Source: Rhizobium sp. (GTDB lineage Bacteria; Pseudomonadota; Alphaproteobacteria; Rhizobiales; Rhizobiaceae). From it: 64,000 bases of DNA. Shown here one piece after another: positions 34,692-43,454 of this stretch; within the stretch, counting starts at the first letter, position 1, and every line of letters starts with the position of its first letter. The stretch spans positions 1 through 64,000 of the forward strand of contig JAPZUE010000029.1 in NCBI GenBank assembly GCA_027533385.1. Direction: 5' to 3'. The notes under the pieces were generated by a model. The model was not told the origin of the DNA. It saw nothing but the letters and a program-made list of their open reading frames with translations, and did no database searches. A program made the translations under genes and the position numbers.

Positions 34692-35120
34692 TCAATAGAG
34701 CCCGACCAGCGATTTCAGCTCTTCCGTACGGCGCGTCGTCAGCTCCGCAAGGCAGGACGAAACCATCAATGGCTGCATGGAACCACCTTCGACCGAGTAA
34801 CCTTCGACAGCGCAGGCTGCGTCGCGATAAGCGAGCCAGGCACGCTGCGAAGCCAGAAGCCGCTTGGCTGCTCCACTGTCGTCCGAGGGTGGCGACGCCT
34901 TGTCCCATGCAAGCATGGCGGCGCGCGTCTCGGCCCATTGGGCGTTCATGGCGGCATCGGCTTTTCGATAGTCCTCGGCCGCACACTGGTTCATGTCGGC
35001 CTGGGTCTGGGCATTGTTGCAATCGACGTCCCGCACGTCCTCACCCGAGGCCGGCGCGTCTTGCAGCAATACGCAACCGCAGACCATCAGGATCACGCTC
35101 CAGTTCATCGCTCGCCCCAT
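34692..35120 (-). CDS. LprI-like (DUF1311) secreted protein in urease operon
   Basis: 142 residues with an N-terminal signal or lipoprotein-like segment (WSVILMVCGCVLLQDAPASG; a CGC run at the end of the hydrophobic core could be a lipobox). The mature part has the LprI/DUF1311 pattern: DCNNAQTQADMNQCAAEDYRKADAAMN, then RLLASQRAWLAYRDAACAVEGY and a final SSCLAELTTRRTEELKSL with paired cysteines. Relatives include a lysozyme inhibitor. The start may be 35120 or 35108. Why it lies between ureB and ureC is unclear. Confidence 0.8.
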   Translation of the reverse strand: MGRAMNWSVILMVCGCVLLQDAPASGEDVRDVDCNNAQTQADMNQCAAEDYRKADAAMNAQWAETRAAMLAWDKASPPSDDSGAAKRLLASQRAWLAYRDAACAVEGYSVEGGSMQPLMVSSCLAELTTRRTEELKSLVGLY

Positions 35121-35144
35121 ACCCGTGCCCCCGCCTTGCCCATG

Positions 35145-35450
35145 TCAGAGGCTTCCCATGATCTGCTGGCGAAAACCATAGACCTCGCGCTTACCCGACA
35201 GCGGGATCAGCGTCACCTGGCGCGTCTGGCCGGGTTCAAAGCGCACGGCCGTGCCTGCGGGAATATCGAGCCGCATGCCGCGCGTCTTTTCACGCTCGAA
35301 AATCAGCCCGGCATTGGTCTCGAAGAAATGGTAGTGGCTGCCAACCTGGACCGGACGGTCACCGCTGTTCGACACCTCGATCGTGACGGTCGGATGCCCG
35401 GCATTCAGTTCGATTTCGCCAGGTGCTGCAATGATTTCACCGGGGATCAT
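35145..35450 (-). CDS. ureB: Urease beta subunit UreB
   Basis: 101 residues, standard size. The all-beta fold starts [18 protein letters not shown] and continues [23 protein letters not shown], then [36 protein letters not shown], all hallmark UreB sequence. It packs around UreC in the (alpha beta gamma) trimer. It follows ureA by 11 bases. Confidence 0.96.
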   Translation of the reverse strand: MIPGEIIAAPGEIELNAGHPTVTIEVSNSGDRPVQVGSHYHFFETNAGLIFEREKTRGMRLDIPAGTAVRFEPGQTRQVTLIPLSGKREVYGFRQQIMGSL

Positions 35451-35461
35451 GGGCCTCTCCT

Positions 35462-35764
35462 TCAGCGAATGGGTTCGTGCACGGTGACGAGCTTCGTTCC
35501 ATCGGGGAACGTCGCCTCGATCTGCACGTCGTGGATCATCTCGGCAATGCCTTCCATCACCTGGTCGCGGGTGATGACATGCGCACCCGCCTCCATGAGA
35601 TCGGCCACCGCCCGGCCGTCACGCGCACCTTCGACGACGAAATCGGTGATCAGCGCAATGGCTTCCGGATAGTTGAGCTTCACGCCCCGTTCGAGCCGCC
35701 GCCGGGCGACCATGGCCGCCATGGCGATCAGCAGTTTGTCCTTTTCCCGCGGCGTCAGATTCAT
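35462..35764 (-). CDS. ureA: Urease gamma subunit UreA
   Basis: 100 residues, standard size, starting [35 protein letters not shown]. Later conserved segments are [48 protein letters not shown]. It follows ureD by 22 bases in the urease operon. Confidence 0.97.
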   Translation of the reverse strand: MNLTPREKDKLLIAMAAMVARRRLERGVKLNYPEAIALITDFVVEGARDGRAVADLMEAGAHVITRDQVMEGIAEMIHDVQIEATFPDGTKLVTVHEPIR

Positions 35765-35786
35765 GCGTGCTCCAATGGCGTGATCG

Positions 35787-36692
35787 TCAGAGATTCCAGA
35801 CTTTTGGCACAGACGCGCCCCCGCGCAAGGCCGAAATGACGGGCAACAGGATTTTTCTCAGGGCAAAGCCATCAGGCGCCGCGACACGGGCAACAAGCTT
35901 GCCTTGCCAATGACTTACGCCGCCCATTTCTTCACCGATCTGCTCACGAATTGGGCGAACGAGCGCTTCGGCGCGAGGGCTGACAAGGATCAGTGTGGCG
36001 AAGGCCACGCGCCCGGCCAGCACCGCCGGCGAGGCTGCAAGACGGCCCACCTCTCCCTCGAGTTTGAGCTCTTCGGCATGCAGCAGCTTTCCGCCCTGGC
36101 GGATCCGCCAGCGGTCACGCACGAGACCGGTATTCATCGCCTCGCCCATGGCTTTCCGTCCGAGCAGGATCGCCTCGACCGCGAGGAACTCGGCACCCTC
36201 GGCAAGATCTACCTCCAGCCGCCGGGTGAGCGACGCATTGTCGAAGAGAATGCTTTCCTGCGGCAGCCAGTGCATCCGGGCGCCCTCGCCCACCTCGATC
36301 CGGGTGGTGATCGCACCGGTGCCTGATGACGCCTTGTAGATCTTCTCGCAGGCCTGGGTCGTGGCGGTCAGAAAGCTGCCGGGACCGGCGCGGAAACTCC
36401 AGTCGAACTGGTCACCGCCCGTCACGCCGCCGGACGTATTGATCGTCACGGCTTCAAGCTCATCGGTAAAGCTCTCCGGCAGACGGATCTTCGCCGCGCC
36501 CTCCTGATAGAGTTCGGCAATCCGTGTCCGTCCGCCTAGGAATTTGGTCACAAGCCGACCAACGCCGCGCGACCGCTGCGCACGCCCCGCCTTGACCGGT
36601 ACAGTCATCAGATCCACCGCTCGACCGCCTCCATGAAACTCGTCAGACGACTGGCGTCGCATGATTTTCGCGTCGAGACAAGGCGAACTCAT
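35787..36692 (-). CDS. ureD: Urease accessory protein UreD
   Basis: 301 residues from ATG 36692, which overlaps the urtE stop as ATGA, so it is translationally coupled to the urea transporter genes. The first conserved-looking residues begin only around [18 protein letters not shown], so an internal ATG at 36608 is a possible real start. The UreD pattern follows: [59 protein letters not shown] and [19 protein letters not shown]. UreD scaffolds the activation complex on apo-urease. Confidence 0.93.
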   Translation of the reverse strand: MSSPCLDAKIMRRQSSDEFHGGGRAVDLMTVPVKAGRAQRSRGVGRLVTKFLGGRTRIAELYQEGAAKIRLPESFTDELEAVTINTSGGVTGGDQFDWSFRAGPGSFLTATTQACEKIYKASSGTGAITTRIEVGEGARMHWLPQESILFDNASLTRRLEVDLAEGAEFLAVEAILLGRKAMGEAMNTGLVRDRWRIRQGGKLLHAEELKLEGEVGRLAASPAVLAGRVAFATLILVSPRAEALVRPIREQIGEEMGGVSHWQGKLVARVAAPDGFALRKILLPVISALRGGASVPKVWNL

Positions 36693-37384
36693 ACGGTCAG
36701 ATGGCGCCGCGCCTCCGGCGTATCGAGCGTTTCGGCTGCCCCCTGATGGACGATCTCGCCGCGATCCATGATGTAGACATAGTCCGCCAGCTCCCGGCAG
36801 AAATCGAGATACTGCTCGACGAGCAGGATCGCCATGCCGGTCGTGTCGCGCAGGTAGCGGATCGCCCGACCGATATCTTTGATGATCGACGGCTGGATGC
36901 CCTCGGTCGGCTCATCGAGCACAAGAATCTTCGGCCGTGTCACCATGGCGCGACCGATCGCAAGCTGCTGCTGCTGGCCACCGGAGAGGTCGCCGCCGCG
37001 CCGCGACAACATCGAATCGAGCACCGGAAACAGGCTGAAGATGTCGTCGGGGATATAGCGGTCCTTGCGGTCGAGCGGCGCGTAACCTGTTTCCAGGTTC
37101 TCCTTGACGGTCAACAGCGGAAAGATCTCGCGGCCCTGCGGCACATAGCCGACCCCGTTGCGCGCCCGGTTGAACGGCGCCATGCCGTTGAGCTTCTGGC
37201 CGTTGAAGGTGATTGTGCCGGCAGACACCGCATGCTGGCCAGTGATGGCACGCAAGAGCGACGACTTTCCGACCCCGTTTCGCCCGAGCACGCAGGTGAT
37301 CTTGCCCATCTCGGCATTGATCGAGACCCCTCGCAGGGCCTGCGCTGCGCCATAGTGGAGATTGACGTTTTCGACTGTCAGCAT
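36689..37384 (-). CDS. urtE: Urea ABC transporter ATP-binding protein UrtE
   Basis: 231 residues, one of two LivF-like ATPases of the urea importer. Walker [11 protein letters not shown]-loop region [15 protein letters not shown], signature LSGGQQQQ, Walker [15 protein letters not shown], typical of UrtE. It is separated from urtD by a repeat-rich 260-base gap and overlaps ureD by four bases. The urtE and urease genes therefore appear to be one functional unit of urea import and breakdown. Confidence 0.95.
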   Translation of the reverse strand: MLTVENVNLHYGAAQALRGVSINAEMGKITCVLGRNGVGKSSLLRAITGQHAVSAGTITFNGQKLNGMAPFNRARNGVGYVPQGREIFPLLTVKENLETGYAPLDRKDRYIPDDIFSLFPVLDSMLSRRGGDLSGGQQQQLAIGRAMVTRPKILVLDEPTEGIQPSIIKDIGRAIRYLRDTTGMAILLVEQYLDFCRELADYVYIMDRGEIVHQGAAETLDTPEARRHLTV

Positions 37385-37417
37385 GGCAGACCTCCGCTAG
37401 CGGTGAGGGTCCTGACA

Positions 37418-37615
37418 CCACCCCCCTCTGCCCTGCCGGGCATCTCCCCCTCAAGGGGGGAGATCGGAAGACGGCTAACGCCGCAGACCGAACGAACCGC
37501 TGAATATGTTTCTAGTTTTCGTGCGCCCCGGACGCGCGGTATCAGGTCATGAGCGATCAGCCGAATACCGATCTCCCCCCTTGAGGGGGAGATGGCCGGC
37601 AGGCCAGAGGGGGGT
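37418..37615. repeat. BIME-like composite element between urtE and urtD
   Basis: Two mirrored repeat arms, 37418-37464 (ACCCCCCTCTGCCCTGCCGG then CATCTCCCCC and GGGGGGAGAT) and 37571-37615 (ATCTCCCCCCTTGAGGGGGA then GATGGCCGG and CAGAGGGGGGT), flank about 106 bases of unique sequence. It fills the gap between two genes of the same operon. Terminal inverted repeats of this length resemble a miniature element, but no target-site duplication is obvious. Confidence 0.8.
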
Positions 37616-37645
37616 ACCCAAACGGCAACGTCAGACATCATCCCA

Positions 37646-38404
37646 TCACCGCCCCAGATAGTTCTCGATGACCTTCTGGTCATTCGAGACGAAATCGATC
37701 GAGCCTTCCGCCAGCACGGAGCCTTCCGCCAGACACGTCACCTTCACCCCGAGATCGCGGATGAAGCCCATGTCGTGTTCGACGACGACAACCGAGCGAG
37801 TCTTGGCGATCTCTTTCAAGAGAATGGCCGTCTCCGCCGTCTCGGCATCGGTCATGCCGGCAACCGGCTCGTCGACCAGCAGAAGCTTCGGCTCCTGCGC
37901 AAGCAGCATGCCGATCTCCAGCCACTGCTTCTGGCCGTGGGAGAGATTGGCAGCCAGCTCGTCCTTGCGATGGGTGAGCCGCACCGTCTCCAGGATCTCC
38001 TCGATGCGCGCCTTGTCCTCGGGCGTCAGCCGATAGAAGAGCGTCGCGAAGACACCGCGATTGCGGTTGAGCGCCAGTTCCAGATTGTCCCAGACGGTAT
38101 GGCTTTCGAACACCGTCGGTTTCTGGAACTTGCGGCCGATCCCGAGCTGGGCGATCTCGGCCTCGTCCTTCTTGGTCAGGTCGATCTTCCCGCCGTCGAA
38201 GAAGACCTCGCCGCTGTCTGGCCGGGTCTTGCCGGTGATGATGTCCATCATCGTCGTCTTGCCGGCGCCGTTCGGGCCAATGATGGCGCGCAACTCGCCG
38301 GGTTCGACGATGAAGGAGAGCGAATTCAGTGCCTTGAAGCCGTCGAAGGAGACGGAGACACCGTTGAGATAGAGCAGGCTGGACGTGGTCTTGTCGCTCA
38401 TCAC
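37646..38404 (-). CDS. urtD: Urea ABC transporter ATP-binding protein UrtD
   Basis: 252 residues, LivG-like ATPase. Walker A GPNGAGKTT, IGRKFQKPTVFESHTVWDN after the Q-loop, a variant signature LSHGQKQWLEIG that is usual in UrtD, Walker B LLLVDEPVAGMTD and the switch His in VVVVEHDMGFI. It starts two bases upstream of the urtC stop region and has a short 18-residue N-terminus before the first strand. Confidence 0.95.
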   Translation of the reverse strand: MMSDKTTSSLLYLNGVSVSFDGFKALNSLSFIVEPGELRAIIGPNGAGKTTMMDIITGKTRPDSGEVFFDGGKIDLTKKDEAEIAQLGIGRKFQKPTVFESHTVWDNLELALNRNRGVFATLFYRLTPEDKARIEEILETVRLTHRKDELAANLSHGQKQWLEIGMLLAQEPKLLLVDEPVAGMTDAETAETAILLKEIAKTRSVVVVEHDMGFIRDLGVKVTCLAEGSVLAEGSIDFVSNDQKVIENYLGR

Positions 38405-38405
38405 A

Positions 38406-39575
38406 TCACTCCGCAGCCACGGGGGCCGATTGGGGTTTTACGTCAGCGTTCGCCGCGTCCTTGTCGGCGGCATCGCGGAACTCCTTGCGGCGTGCCAGAT
38501 ACTGCTGGACCGTCCCGACGATACCCTTCGGCAGGAAGAGCGTGACGCAGATGAACAGCGCGCCGAGTGCAAACAGCCAGAGATCGGGGAAGGCGCCGGT
38601 GAAGTAGCTCTTGCCGACATTGACGAGGATCGCCCCGATGATCGGCCCGATCAACGTGCCGCGCCCGCCGACAGCAGCCCAGACCACGACTTCGATCGAA
38701 TTGGCCGGATCGAATTCGCCGGGATTGATGATGCCGACCTGCGGCACGAAGAGCGCACCGGCAATGCCCGCCATCATCGCCGAAACGACGAAGGTGAAGA
38801 GCTTGATGTTCTCGACCCGGTAGCCGAGGAAGCGCACACGGCTTTCCGCATCGCGCACGCCGACCAGCACCTTGCCGAACTTCGAACGGGTGATGCCGGA
38901 CGCAATCACCAGGCAGAGCGCCAGGAAGATCGCCGAGAGCGCAAACAGCACCGCACGCGTTCCATCCGCCTGGACGGAGAAGCCGAGGATTTCCTTGTAG
39001 TCGGTGAGGCCGTTATTGCCGCCAAAGCCCATGTCGTTGCGGAAGAAGGCGAGCATCAGCGCATAGGTCATCGCCTGGGTGATGATCGAGAGATAGACGC
39101 CGTTGACGCGGGAGCGGAAGGCAAACCAGCCGAAGAAGAAGGCGAGCAGGCCGGGCACGATCAGCACCATCGCCATGGCGACGGGGAACATGTCCATGCC
39201 ATGCCAGAACCACGGCAGTTCCTTCCAGTTCAGGAAGACCATGAAGTCGGGCAGGATGGGGTCGCCATAGACGCCGCGCGACCCGATCTGGCGCATCAGA
39301 TACATGCCCATCGCATAACCGCCGAGCGCGAAGAAGGCGCCGTGGCCGAGCGAGAGGATGCCGCAGTAACCCCAGACGAGATCGAGCGCCAGCGCGAGCA
39401 GCGCGTAGCAGAGATACTTGCCCATCAGCGACATGACATAGGTCGGCACATGCAGCGGGCTGTCGGGTGGTGTCAGCAGGTTGAGCGCCGGAACGAGCAG
39501 AGCGAAAGCGAGGAGGATGCCGACCGCAATCAGGATCTTGCCTTCGAGTGCACGCAGGATGAAGCCGGTAATCAT
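38406..39575 (-). CDS. urtC: Urea ABC transporter permease UrtC
   Basis: 389 residues from ATG 39575, which overlaps the urtB stop as ATGA; the frame runs open further upstream but only inside urtB. About nine to ten membrane helices of the LivM type, with MGKYLCYALLALALDLVWGYCGILSLGHGAFFALGGYAMGMYL, a large loop with the RNDMGFGGNNGLTDYKEILG segment, and RFLGYRVENIKLFTFVVSAMMAGIAGAL. Pairs with UrtB to form the urea channel. Confidence 0.95.
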   Translation of the reverse strand: MITGFILRALEGKILIAVGILLAFALLVPALNLLTPPDSPLHVPTYVMSLMGKYLCYALLALALDLVWGYCGILSLGHGAFFALGGYAMGMYLMRQIGSRGVYGDPILPDFMVFLNWKELPWFWHGMDMFPVAMAMVLIVPGLLAFFFGWFAFRSRVNGVYLSIITQAMTYALMLAFFRNDMGFGGNNGLTDYKEILGFSVQADGTRAVLFALSAIFLALCLVIASGITRSKFGKVLVGVRDAESRVRFLGYRVENIKLFTFVVSAMMAGIAGALFVPQVGIINPGEFDPANSIEVVVWAAVGGRGTLIGPIIGAILVNVGKSYFTGAFPDLWLFALGALFICVTLFLPKGIVGTVQQYLARRKEFRDAADKDAANADVKPQSAPVAAE

Positions 39576-41176
39576 GCTTCCACCGCCCTTCCCTTGAGCG
39601 CGAAGAGGCCGCGCGGACGTTTCTGAATGAAGAGAATGATCAGCACGAGCACGAGGATCTTGCCGAGCACCGCACCAACCGAGGGTTCGAGGAACTTGTT
39701 GAGGATGCCGAGCGACAGAGCGCCAACCAGCGTGCCCCAGAGATTGCCGACCCCGCCGAAGACCACGACCATGAAACTGTCGATGATATAGGCCTGACCG
39801 AGGTTCGGAGAGACGTTGTCGATCTGGGAAAGCGCCACGCCGGCGATCCCGGCAATGCCCGAACCCAGCGCAAAGGTGAAGGCATCGACCCAGGGGGTGC
39901 GAATGCCCATGGACGACGCCATGCGGCGGTTCTGGGTGACGGCACGCATCTGCAGGCCGAAGGCGGACTTCTTCATCAGCGCAAGCAGCGCAAAGAAGAT
40001 GGTCAGCGAGAAGAGTACGATCCACAGACGGTTCCAGGTGATCGTCATGCCGCCCAGCGCAAAGGAGCCGGACATCCACGACGGGTTGCCCACTTCCTGG
40101 TTGGTCGGGCCGAAAATGGTGCGCACGGTCTGCTGCAGGATCAGCGAAATGCCCCAGGTCGCCAGCAGCGTTTCCAGCGGGCGGCCATAGAGGAAACGGA
40201 TGACACCGCGCTCGATGACGAGCCCGATCAGCGCCGTCATCAGGAAGGCGACGGGCAATGCAATGGCGAGCGACCAGTCGAAGAGACCAGGATAGCTGGT
40301 GCGGATCACCTGCTGCACCACGAAGGTGGAATAGGCGCCGATCATCACCATCTCGCCATGCGCCATGTTGATGATGCCCATGACGCCGAAGGTGATGGCG
40401 AGGCCGATGGCCGCGAGCAGCAGCACGGAGCCGAGCGAGACGCCATACCAGACGCTCTCGGCGGTATCCCAGAGCACCAGCTGGCTTTCGATCTTCGAGA
40501 CGGCGGCATCGAGATCCGGCCGCAGCGCTTCGTCAATCGTGCCGGAGACCGAGAGCAGGATGCTTTTCGCCGGACGACCGCCGATCGAAGCGACGGCCTC
40601 GATGGCGCCCCGCTTTTCCTCGATCGAGCGGTCCGAGGCCAGGATGGACACGGCCCGTGCCTGCTCCATCCGTGACTTGACCTCCGGATCGGTTTCCTTG
40701 GCAAGCGCGGCCTCGACGAGCTCGAGATTTTCGGCACTCGGAGACTGCAGCACCGCCTGGGCAGCGGTCAGACGCACAGTCCTGTCGGGGCTGAGCAGCG
40801 TCAGGCCGCCAAGCGCAGAACGGATCGCGCGACGCAGATTGTTGTTCACCTTGACCTTGGTAAAGGCGCCCTTCGGCTCCTCGCCAACCGTCTCGCCCGT
40901 CAGCGGATCGATCACAGCAAGATTGCTGCCGGCAGCCTTTGTGATGAAGACGGCACCGTCCGATTTGCGAACGAAGAGTTCCCCCTCGGCAAAGGCTTCC
41001 AGCGCCGGCACGATGCGCGGATCCCCGGTGGCGGCGATCTGCCCGATCAGCTCTTCGGCCTGCTTGAAATTGGCCTTGCCGAGTGCGTTGAGGAGATCCT
41101 TCGGATCGCTCTGCGCAAAGGAGGGCGCGGCGAGTGCGAAGAAGGTGAAGAGGAGTGTGATGAAACGAATGAGCAT
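39572..41176 (-). CDS. urtB: Urea ABC transporter permease UrtB
   Basis: 534 residues, longer than LivH because of an N-terminal extension characteristic of UrtB. A signal peptide (MLIRFITLLFTFFALAAPSFA) leads an about 200-residue helical, presumably periplasmic region (ARAVSILASDRSIEEKRGAIEAV near its end), then a LivH-type core of about eight helices (SLGSVLLLAAIGLAITFGVMGIINMAHGEMVMIG). It ends RPRGLFALKGRAVEA. A repeat block separates it from urtA, which may lower its expression relative to the binding protein. Confidence 0.95.
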   Translation of the reverse strand: MLIRFITLLFTFFALAAPSFAQSDPKDLLNALGKANFKQAEELIGQIAATGDPRIVPALEAFAEGELFVRKSDGAVFITKAAGSNLAVIDPLTGETVGEEPKGAFTKVKVNNNLRRAIRSALGGLTLLSPDRTVRLTAAQAVLQSPSAENLELVEAALAKETDPEVKSRMEQARAVSILASDRSIEEKRGAIEAVASIGGRPAKSILLSVSGTIDEALRPDLDAAVSKIESQLVLWDTAESVWYGVSLGSVLLLAAIGLAITFGVMGIINMAHGEMVMIGAYSTFVVQQVIRTSYPGLFDWSLAIALPVAFLMTALIGLVIERGVIRFLYGRPLETLLATWGISLILQQTVRTIFGPTNQEVGNPSWMSGSFALGGMTITWNRLWIVLFSLTIFFALLALMKKSAFGLQMRAVTQNRRMASSMGIRTPWVDAFTFALGSGIAGIAGVALSQIDNVSPNLGQAYIIDSFMVVVFGGVGNLWGTLVGALSLGILNKFLEPSVGAVLGKILVLVLIILFIQKRPRGLFALKGRAVEA

Positions 41177-41290
41177 TCTGTATCCCCCGGATGGCTGGCG
41201 GCGAGCTTGAGGAAGCCCTCATCCGCCTGCCGGCACCGCCTCCCTGATGACCAGGGAGACAGGCTAATTCCGCTGAAGGCTGGTTCGAAA

Positions 41291-41407
41291 ACACCCTCCC
41301 CTTGAGGGGGAGGGTCGAACCGAAGGTTCGGGGTGGGGTGACACCCTGAAGACATCACCCCCACCCATCGCTGCGCGATGACCTCCCCCCTCAAGGGGGA
41401 GGTGGGA
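41291..41407. repeat. REP-like palindromic elements between urtB and urtA
   Basis: Two units: 41291-41340 (ACCCTCCCCTTGAGGGGGAGGGT, then GAACCGAAGGTTC, then GGGGTGGGGTG) and 41353-41407 (CATCACCCCCACCC, then ATCGCTGCGCGAT, then CCTCCCCCCTCAAGG and GGGGGAGG). They belong to the same family as the repeats after hydA and in the urtD-urtE gap and can fold into strong stems in the urtA-urtB mRNA. Confidence 0.85.
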
Positions 41408-41418
41408 GAAGGCGATTA

Positions 41419-42708
41419 TCAGCTGCCCTTGCCGCCGCACTTGCCGGTGGCAACGTTGAAGTTGCCGCATTCCATCGGCTTGCGCCAATCAGCGATCAGG
41501 TCCTTGGAGTCGGGCAGATAGTCGGACCACTCGTCACCGACGACGGCAGGCGTTTCCTGAACGACTTCGAACTGGCCGTCGGCCTGGATTTCACCGATCA
41601 GAACCGGCTTTGTGATGTGGTGGTTCGGCATCACGGTGGCATAGCCGCCAGTGAGGTTCGGAACCGTCACGCCGATGATGGTATCGAGAACTTCGTCGGT
41701 CTCGGTGGTGCCGGCAGCTTCGACGGCCTTAACCCAGGCGTTGAAGCCGATATAGGCAGCTTCCATCGGGTCGTTGGTCACGCGCTTCTCGTTGCCGGTG
41801 AAAGCGTGCCAGGTCTTGATGAACTCGGCATTGGCCGGGGTGTCGACAGACTGGAAGTAGTTCCAGGCAGCGAGGTGGCCGACGAGCGGAGCAGTGTCGA
41901 GGCCGGCGAGTTCTTCTTCACCGACGGAGAAGGCGACGACCGGGATGTCTTCGGCCTTGATGCCCTGGTTGGCGAGTTCCTTGTAGAACGGAACGTTCGC
42001 GTCACCGTTGATGGTCGAGACGACGGCGGTCTTCTTGCCGGCCGAGCCGAACTTCTTGATGTCGGAGACGATGGTCTGCCAGTCGGAATGACCGAACGGC
42101 GTGTAGTTGATCATGATGTCTTCTTCGGCAACGCCCTTCGACATCAGATAGGCTTTGAGGATCTTGTTGGTCGTCTGCGGATAGACGTAGTCGGTGCCAG
42201 CGAGAACCCAACGCTCGACGCCTTCGTTTTCAGCGAGGTAGTCGACGGCCGGGATAGCCTGCTGGTTCGGAGCGGCACCGGTGTAGAAGATGTTGCGCGA
42301 GGATTCTTCACCCTCGTACTGGACCGGGTAGAAGAGGATCGAGTTCAGCTCTTCAAAGACCGGCAGAACGGACTTGCGCGAAGACGAGGTCCAGCAACCG
42401 AAGACGGCCGCAACCTTGTCCTTTTCGATCAGCTCGCGGGCCTTTTCGGCAAACAGCGGCCAGTCGGAAGCCGGGTCGACAACGACGGCTTCAAGCTTCT
42501 TGCCGAGAACGCCACCCTTCTTGTTCTGCTCTTCAACGAGCATCAGCATGGCGTCCTTCAGCGTCGTTTCCGAGATCGCCATCGTGCCGGAGAGCGAGTG
42601 CAGAACGCCGATCTTGATCGTGTCTTCCTGGGCAAACGCACCGTGGAAGGCCGTCGTCGACAGCATGGCGCCGAGCAGCGCGCCAGTCAGTTTCATCTTC
42701 ATGGACAT
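41419..42708 (-). CDS. urtA: Urea ABC transporter substrate-binding protein UrtA
   Basis: 429 residues with a Sec signal peptide (MSMKMKLTGALLGAMLSTTAFHGAFA). The type-I binding protein core begins DTIKIGVLHSLSGTMAISETTLKDAMLM and includes the UrtA-specific VAAVFGCWTSSSRKSVLPVFEELNSILFYPVQYEGEESS segment and the TGAAPNQQAIPAVDYL segment. It captures urea (or short amides) in the periplasm. First gene of the urt-ure cluster; candidate control elements lie upstream at 42742-42818. Confidence 0.96.
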   Translation of the reverse strand: MSMKMKLTGALLGAMLSTTAFHGAFAQEDTIKIGVLHSLSGTMAISETTLKDAMLMLVEEQNKKGGVLGKKLEAVVVDPASDWPLFAEKARELIEKDKVAAVFGCWTSSSRKSVLPVFEELNSILFYPVQYEGEESSRNIFYTGAAPNQQAIPAVDYLAENEGVERWVLAGTDYVYPQTTNKILKAYLMSKGVAEEDIMINYTPFGHSDWQTIVSDIKKFGSAGKKTAVVSTINGDANVPFYKELANQGIKAEDIPVVAFSVGEEELAGLDTAPLVGHLAAWNYFQSVDTPANAEFIKTWHAFTGNEKRVTNDPMEAAYIGFNAWVKAVEAAGTTETDEVLDTIIGVTVPNLTGGYATVMPNHHITKPVLIGEIQADGQFEVVQETPAVVGDEWSDYLPDSKDLIADWRKPMECGNFNVATGKCGGKGS

Positions 42709-42741
42709 TGTCGTGAACCCCTCTTCTTGTCCGCAACCGGT

Positions 42742-42761
42742 CGGTTAATGGAATTTAACCG
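42742..42761. promoter_or_regulatory. Inverted repeat in the urtA leader
   Basis: CGGTTAA (42742-42748) and TTAACCG (42755-42761) with spacer TGGAAT, 34-53 bases upstream of the urtA ATG; outer flanks GCAAC (42733-42737) and GTTGC extend the symmetry. It could be an operator or a leader hairpin. Confidence 0.45.
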
Positions 42762-42802
42762 TTGCTGAAGGGGACTATCCGATGCTGCGTCGCAAAACCG
42801 TA

Positions 42803-42818
42803 TACGTCGTTTGACGTA
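42803..42818. promoter_or_regulatory. TACGTC-N4-GACGTA palindrome upstream of urtA
   Basis: TACGTCGTTTGACGTA, a perfect 6-4-6 inverted repeat about 95-110 bases upstream of the urtA start. Its dyad form suits a LuxR/NarL-type response regulator dimer, and such a regulator is encoded 4 kb away next to the transporter-kinase fusion. Assignment to that regulator is inference. Confidence 0.5.
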
Positions 42819-42951
42819 GGTCAGGGGGTAAAAGGGGGCCATGCAGGGGAACCGAGGCGGCAGGGGCAGACATCCAGGCGAAAAACCCTTCAAATGCAGG
42901 GTTCCCGCCACACAGATCCCACCGTATGTTCACCATATGTTCGAGAAACCA

Positions 42952-43422
42952 ATGGAGAGGGTCGTGGATAAACTCGCAGAGTTCATCATCGAAGCCAAGG
43001 CGCTGACCTATATGAGCGGCAAGCACCCGCAGCCCGTCCCCTCCCGCCCGGGGGCCAAGGATATCACCCATGAGAAGGGCAGCTTTCGCTATCTCGACAG
43101 CCATTTCGGCGGCACCGATTTCCTCGGCCAAGAAGTCGTCTGGCAGGACGAAGTTCCCGTCTGGGCGATGAACTACTATGGCAGGATCATCGACCCGGCT
43201 CGCTTCGACGGCGAGCGCGCAGGCATCGTGATCAAGCAAGCGCTCACTGCGCTTTATCAGGAAAAGCGCTTTCTCGGCGACTTCACCTATCAGCATGCCC
43301 TCGGCGAATACATCGATCAGTCCATCGGTGATTATCGCAGTTTCCTCGGTGTGGAACGCATCCTCGTCGCGGACAGGCTGGTCTATCAGCTCGATTATCA
43401 GGGAGGTCTGATCAAGCCCTGA
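42952..43422 (+). CDS. DUF5680 domain protein
   Basis: About 156 residues from ATG 42952. A GTG at 42964 with GGAGAGG just upstream is an equally good start; the frame is open further upstream without a good ribosome site. The whole protein is DUF5680-like: LAEFIIEAKALTYMSGKHP, then SFRYLDSHFGGTDFLGQEVVW, WAMNYYGRIID, then RSFLGVERILVADRLVYQLDYQGGLI. In other bacteria this domain often follows an XRE helix-turn-helix, absent here. Function unknown. Divergent from urtA, followed by the transporter-kinase gene 78 bases later. Confidence 0.75.
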   Translation: MERVVDKLAEFIIEAKALTYMSGKHPQPVPSRPGAKDITHEKGSFRYLDSHFGGTDFLGQEVVWQDEVPVWAMNYYGRIIDPARFDGERAGIVIKQALTALYQEKRFLGDFTYQHALGEYIDQSIGDYRSFLGVERILVADRLVYQLDYQGGLIKP

Positions 43423-43454
43423 CGGGCCTTGCTATTCTGGACAATCCCGTGAAA

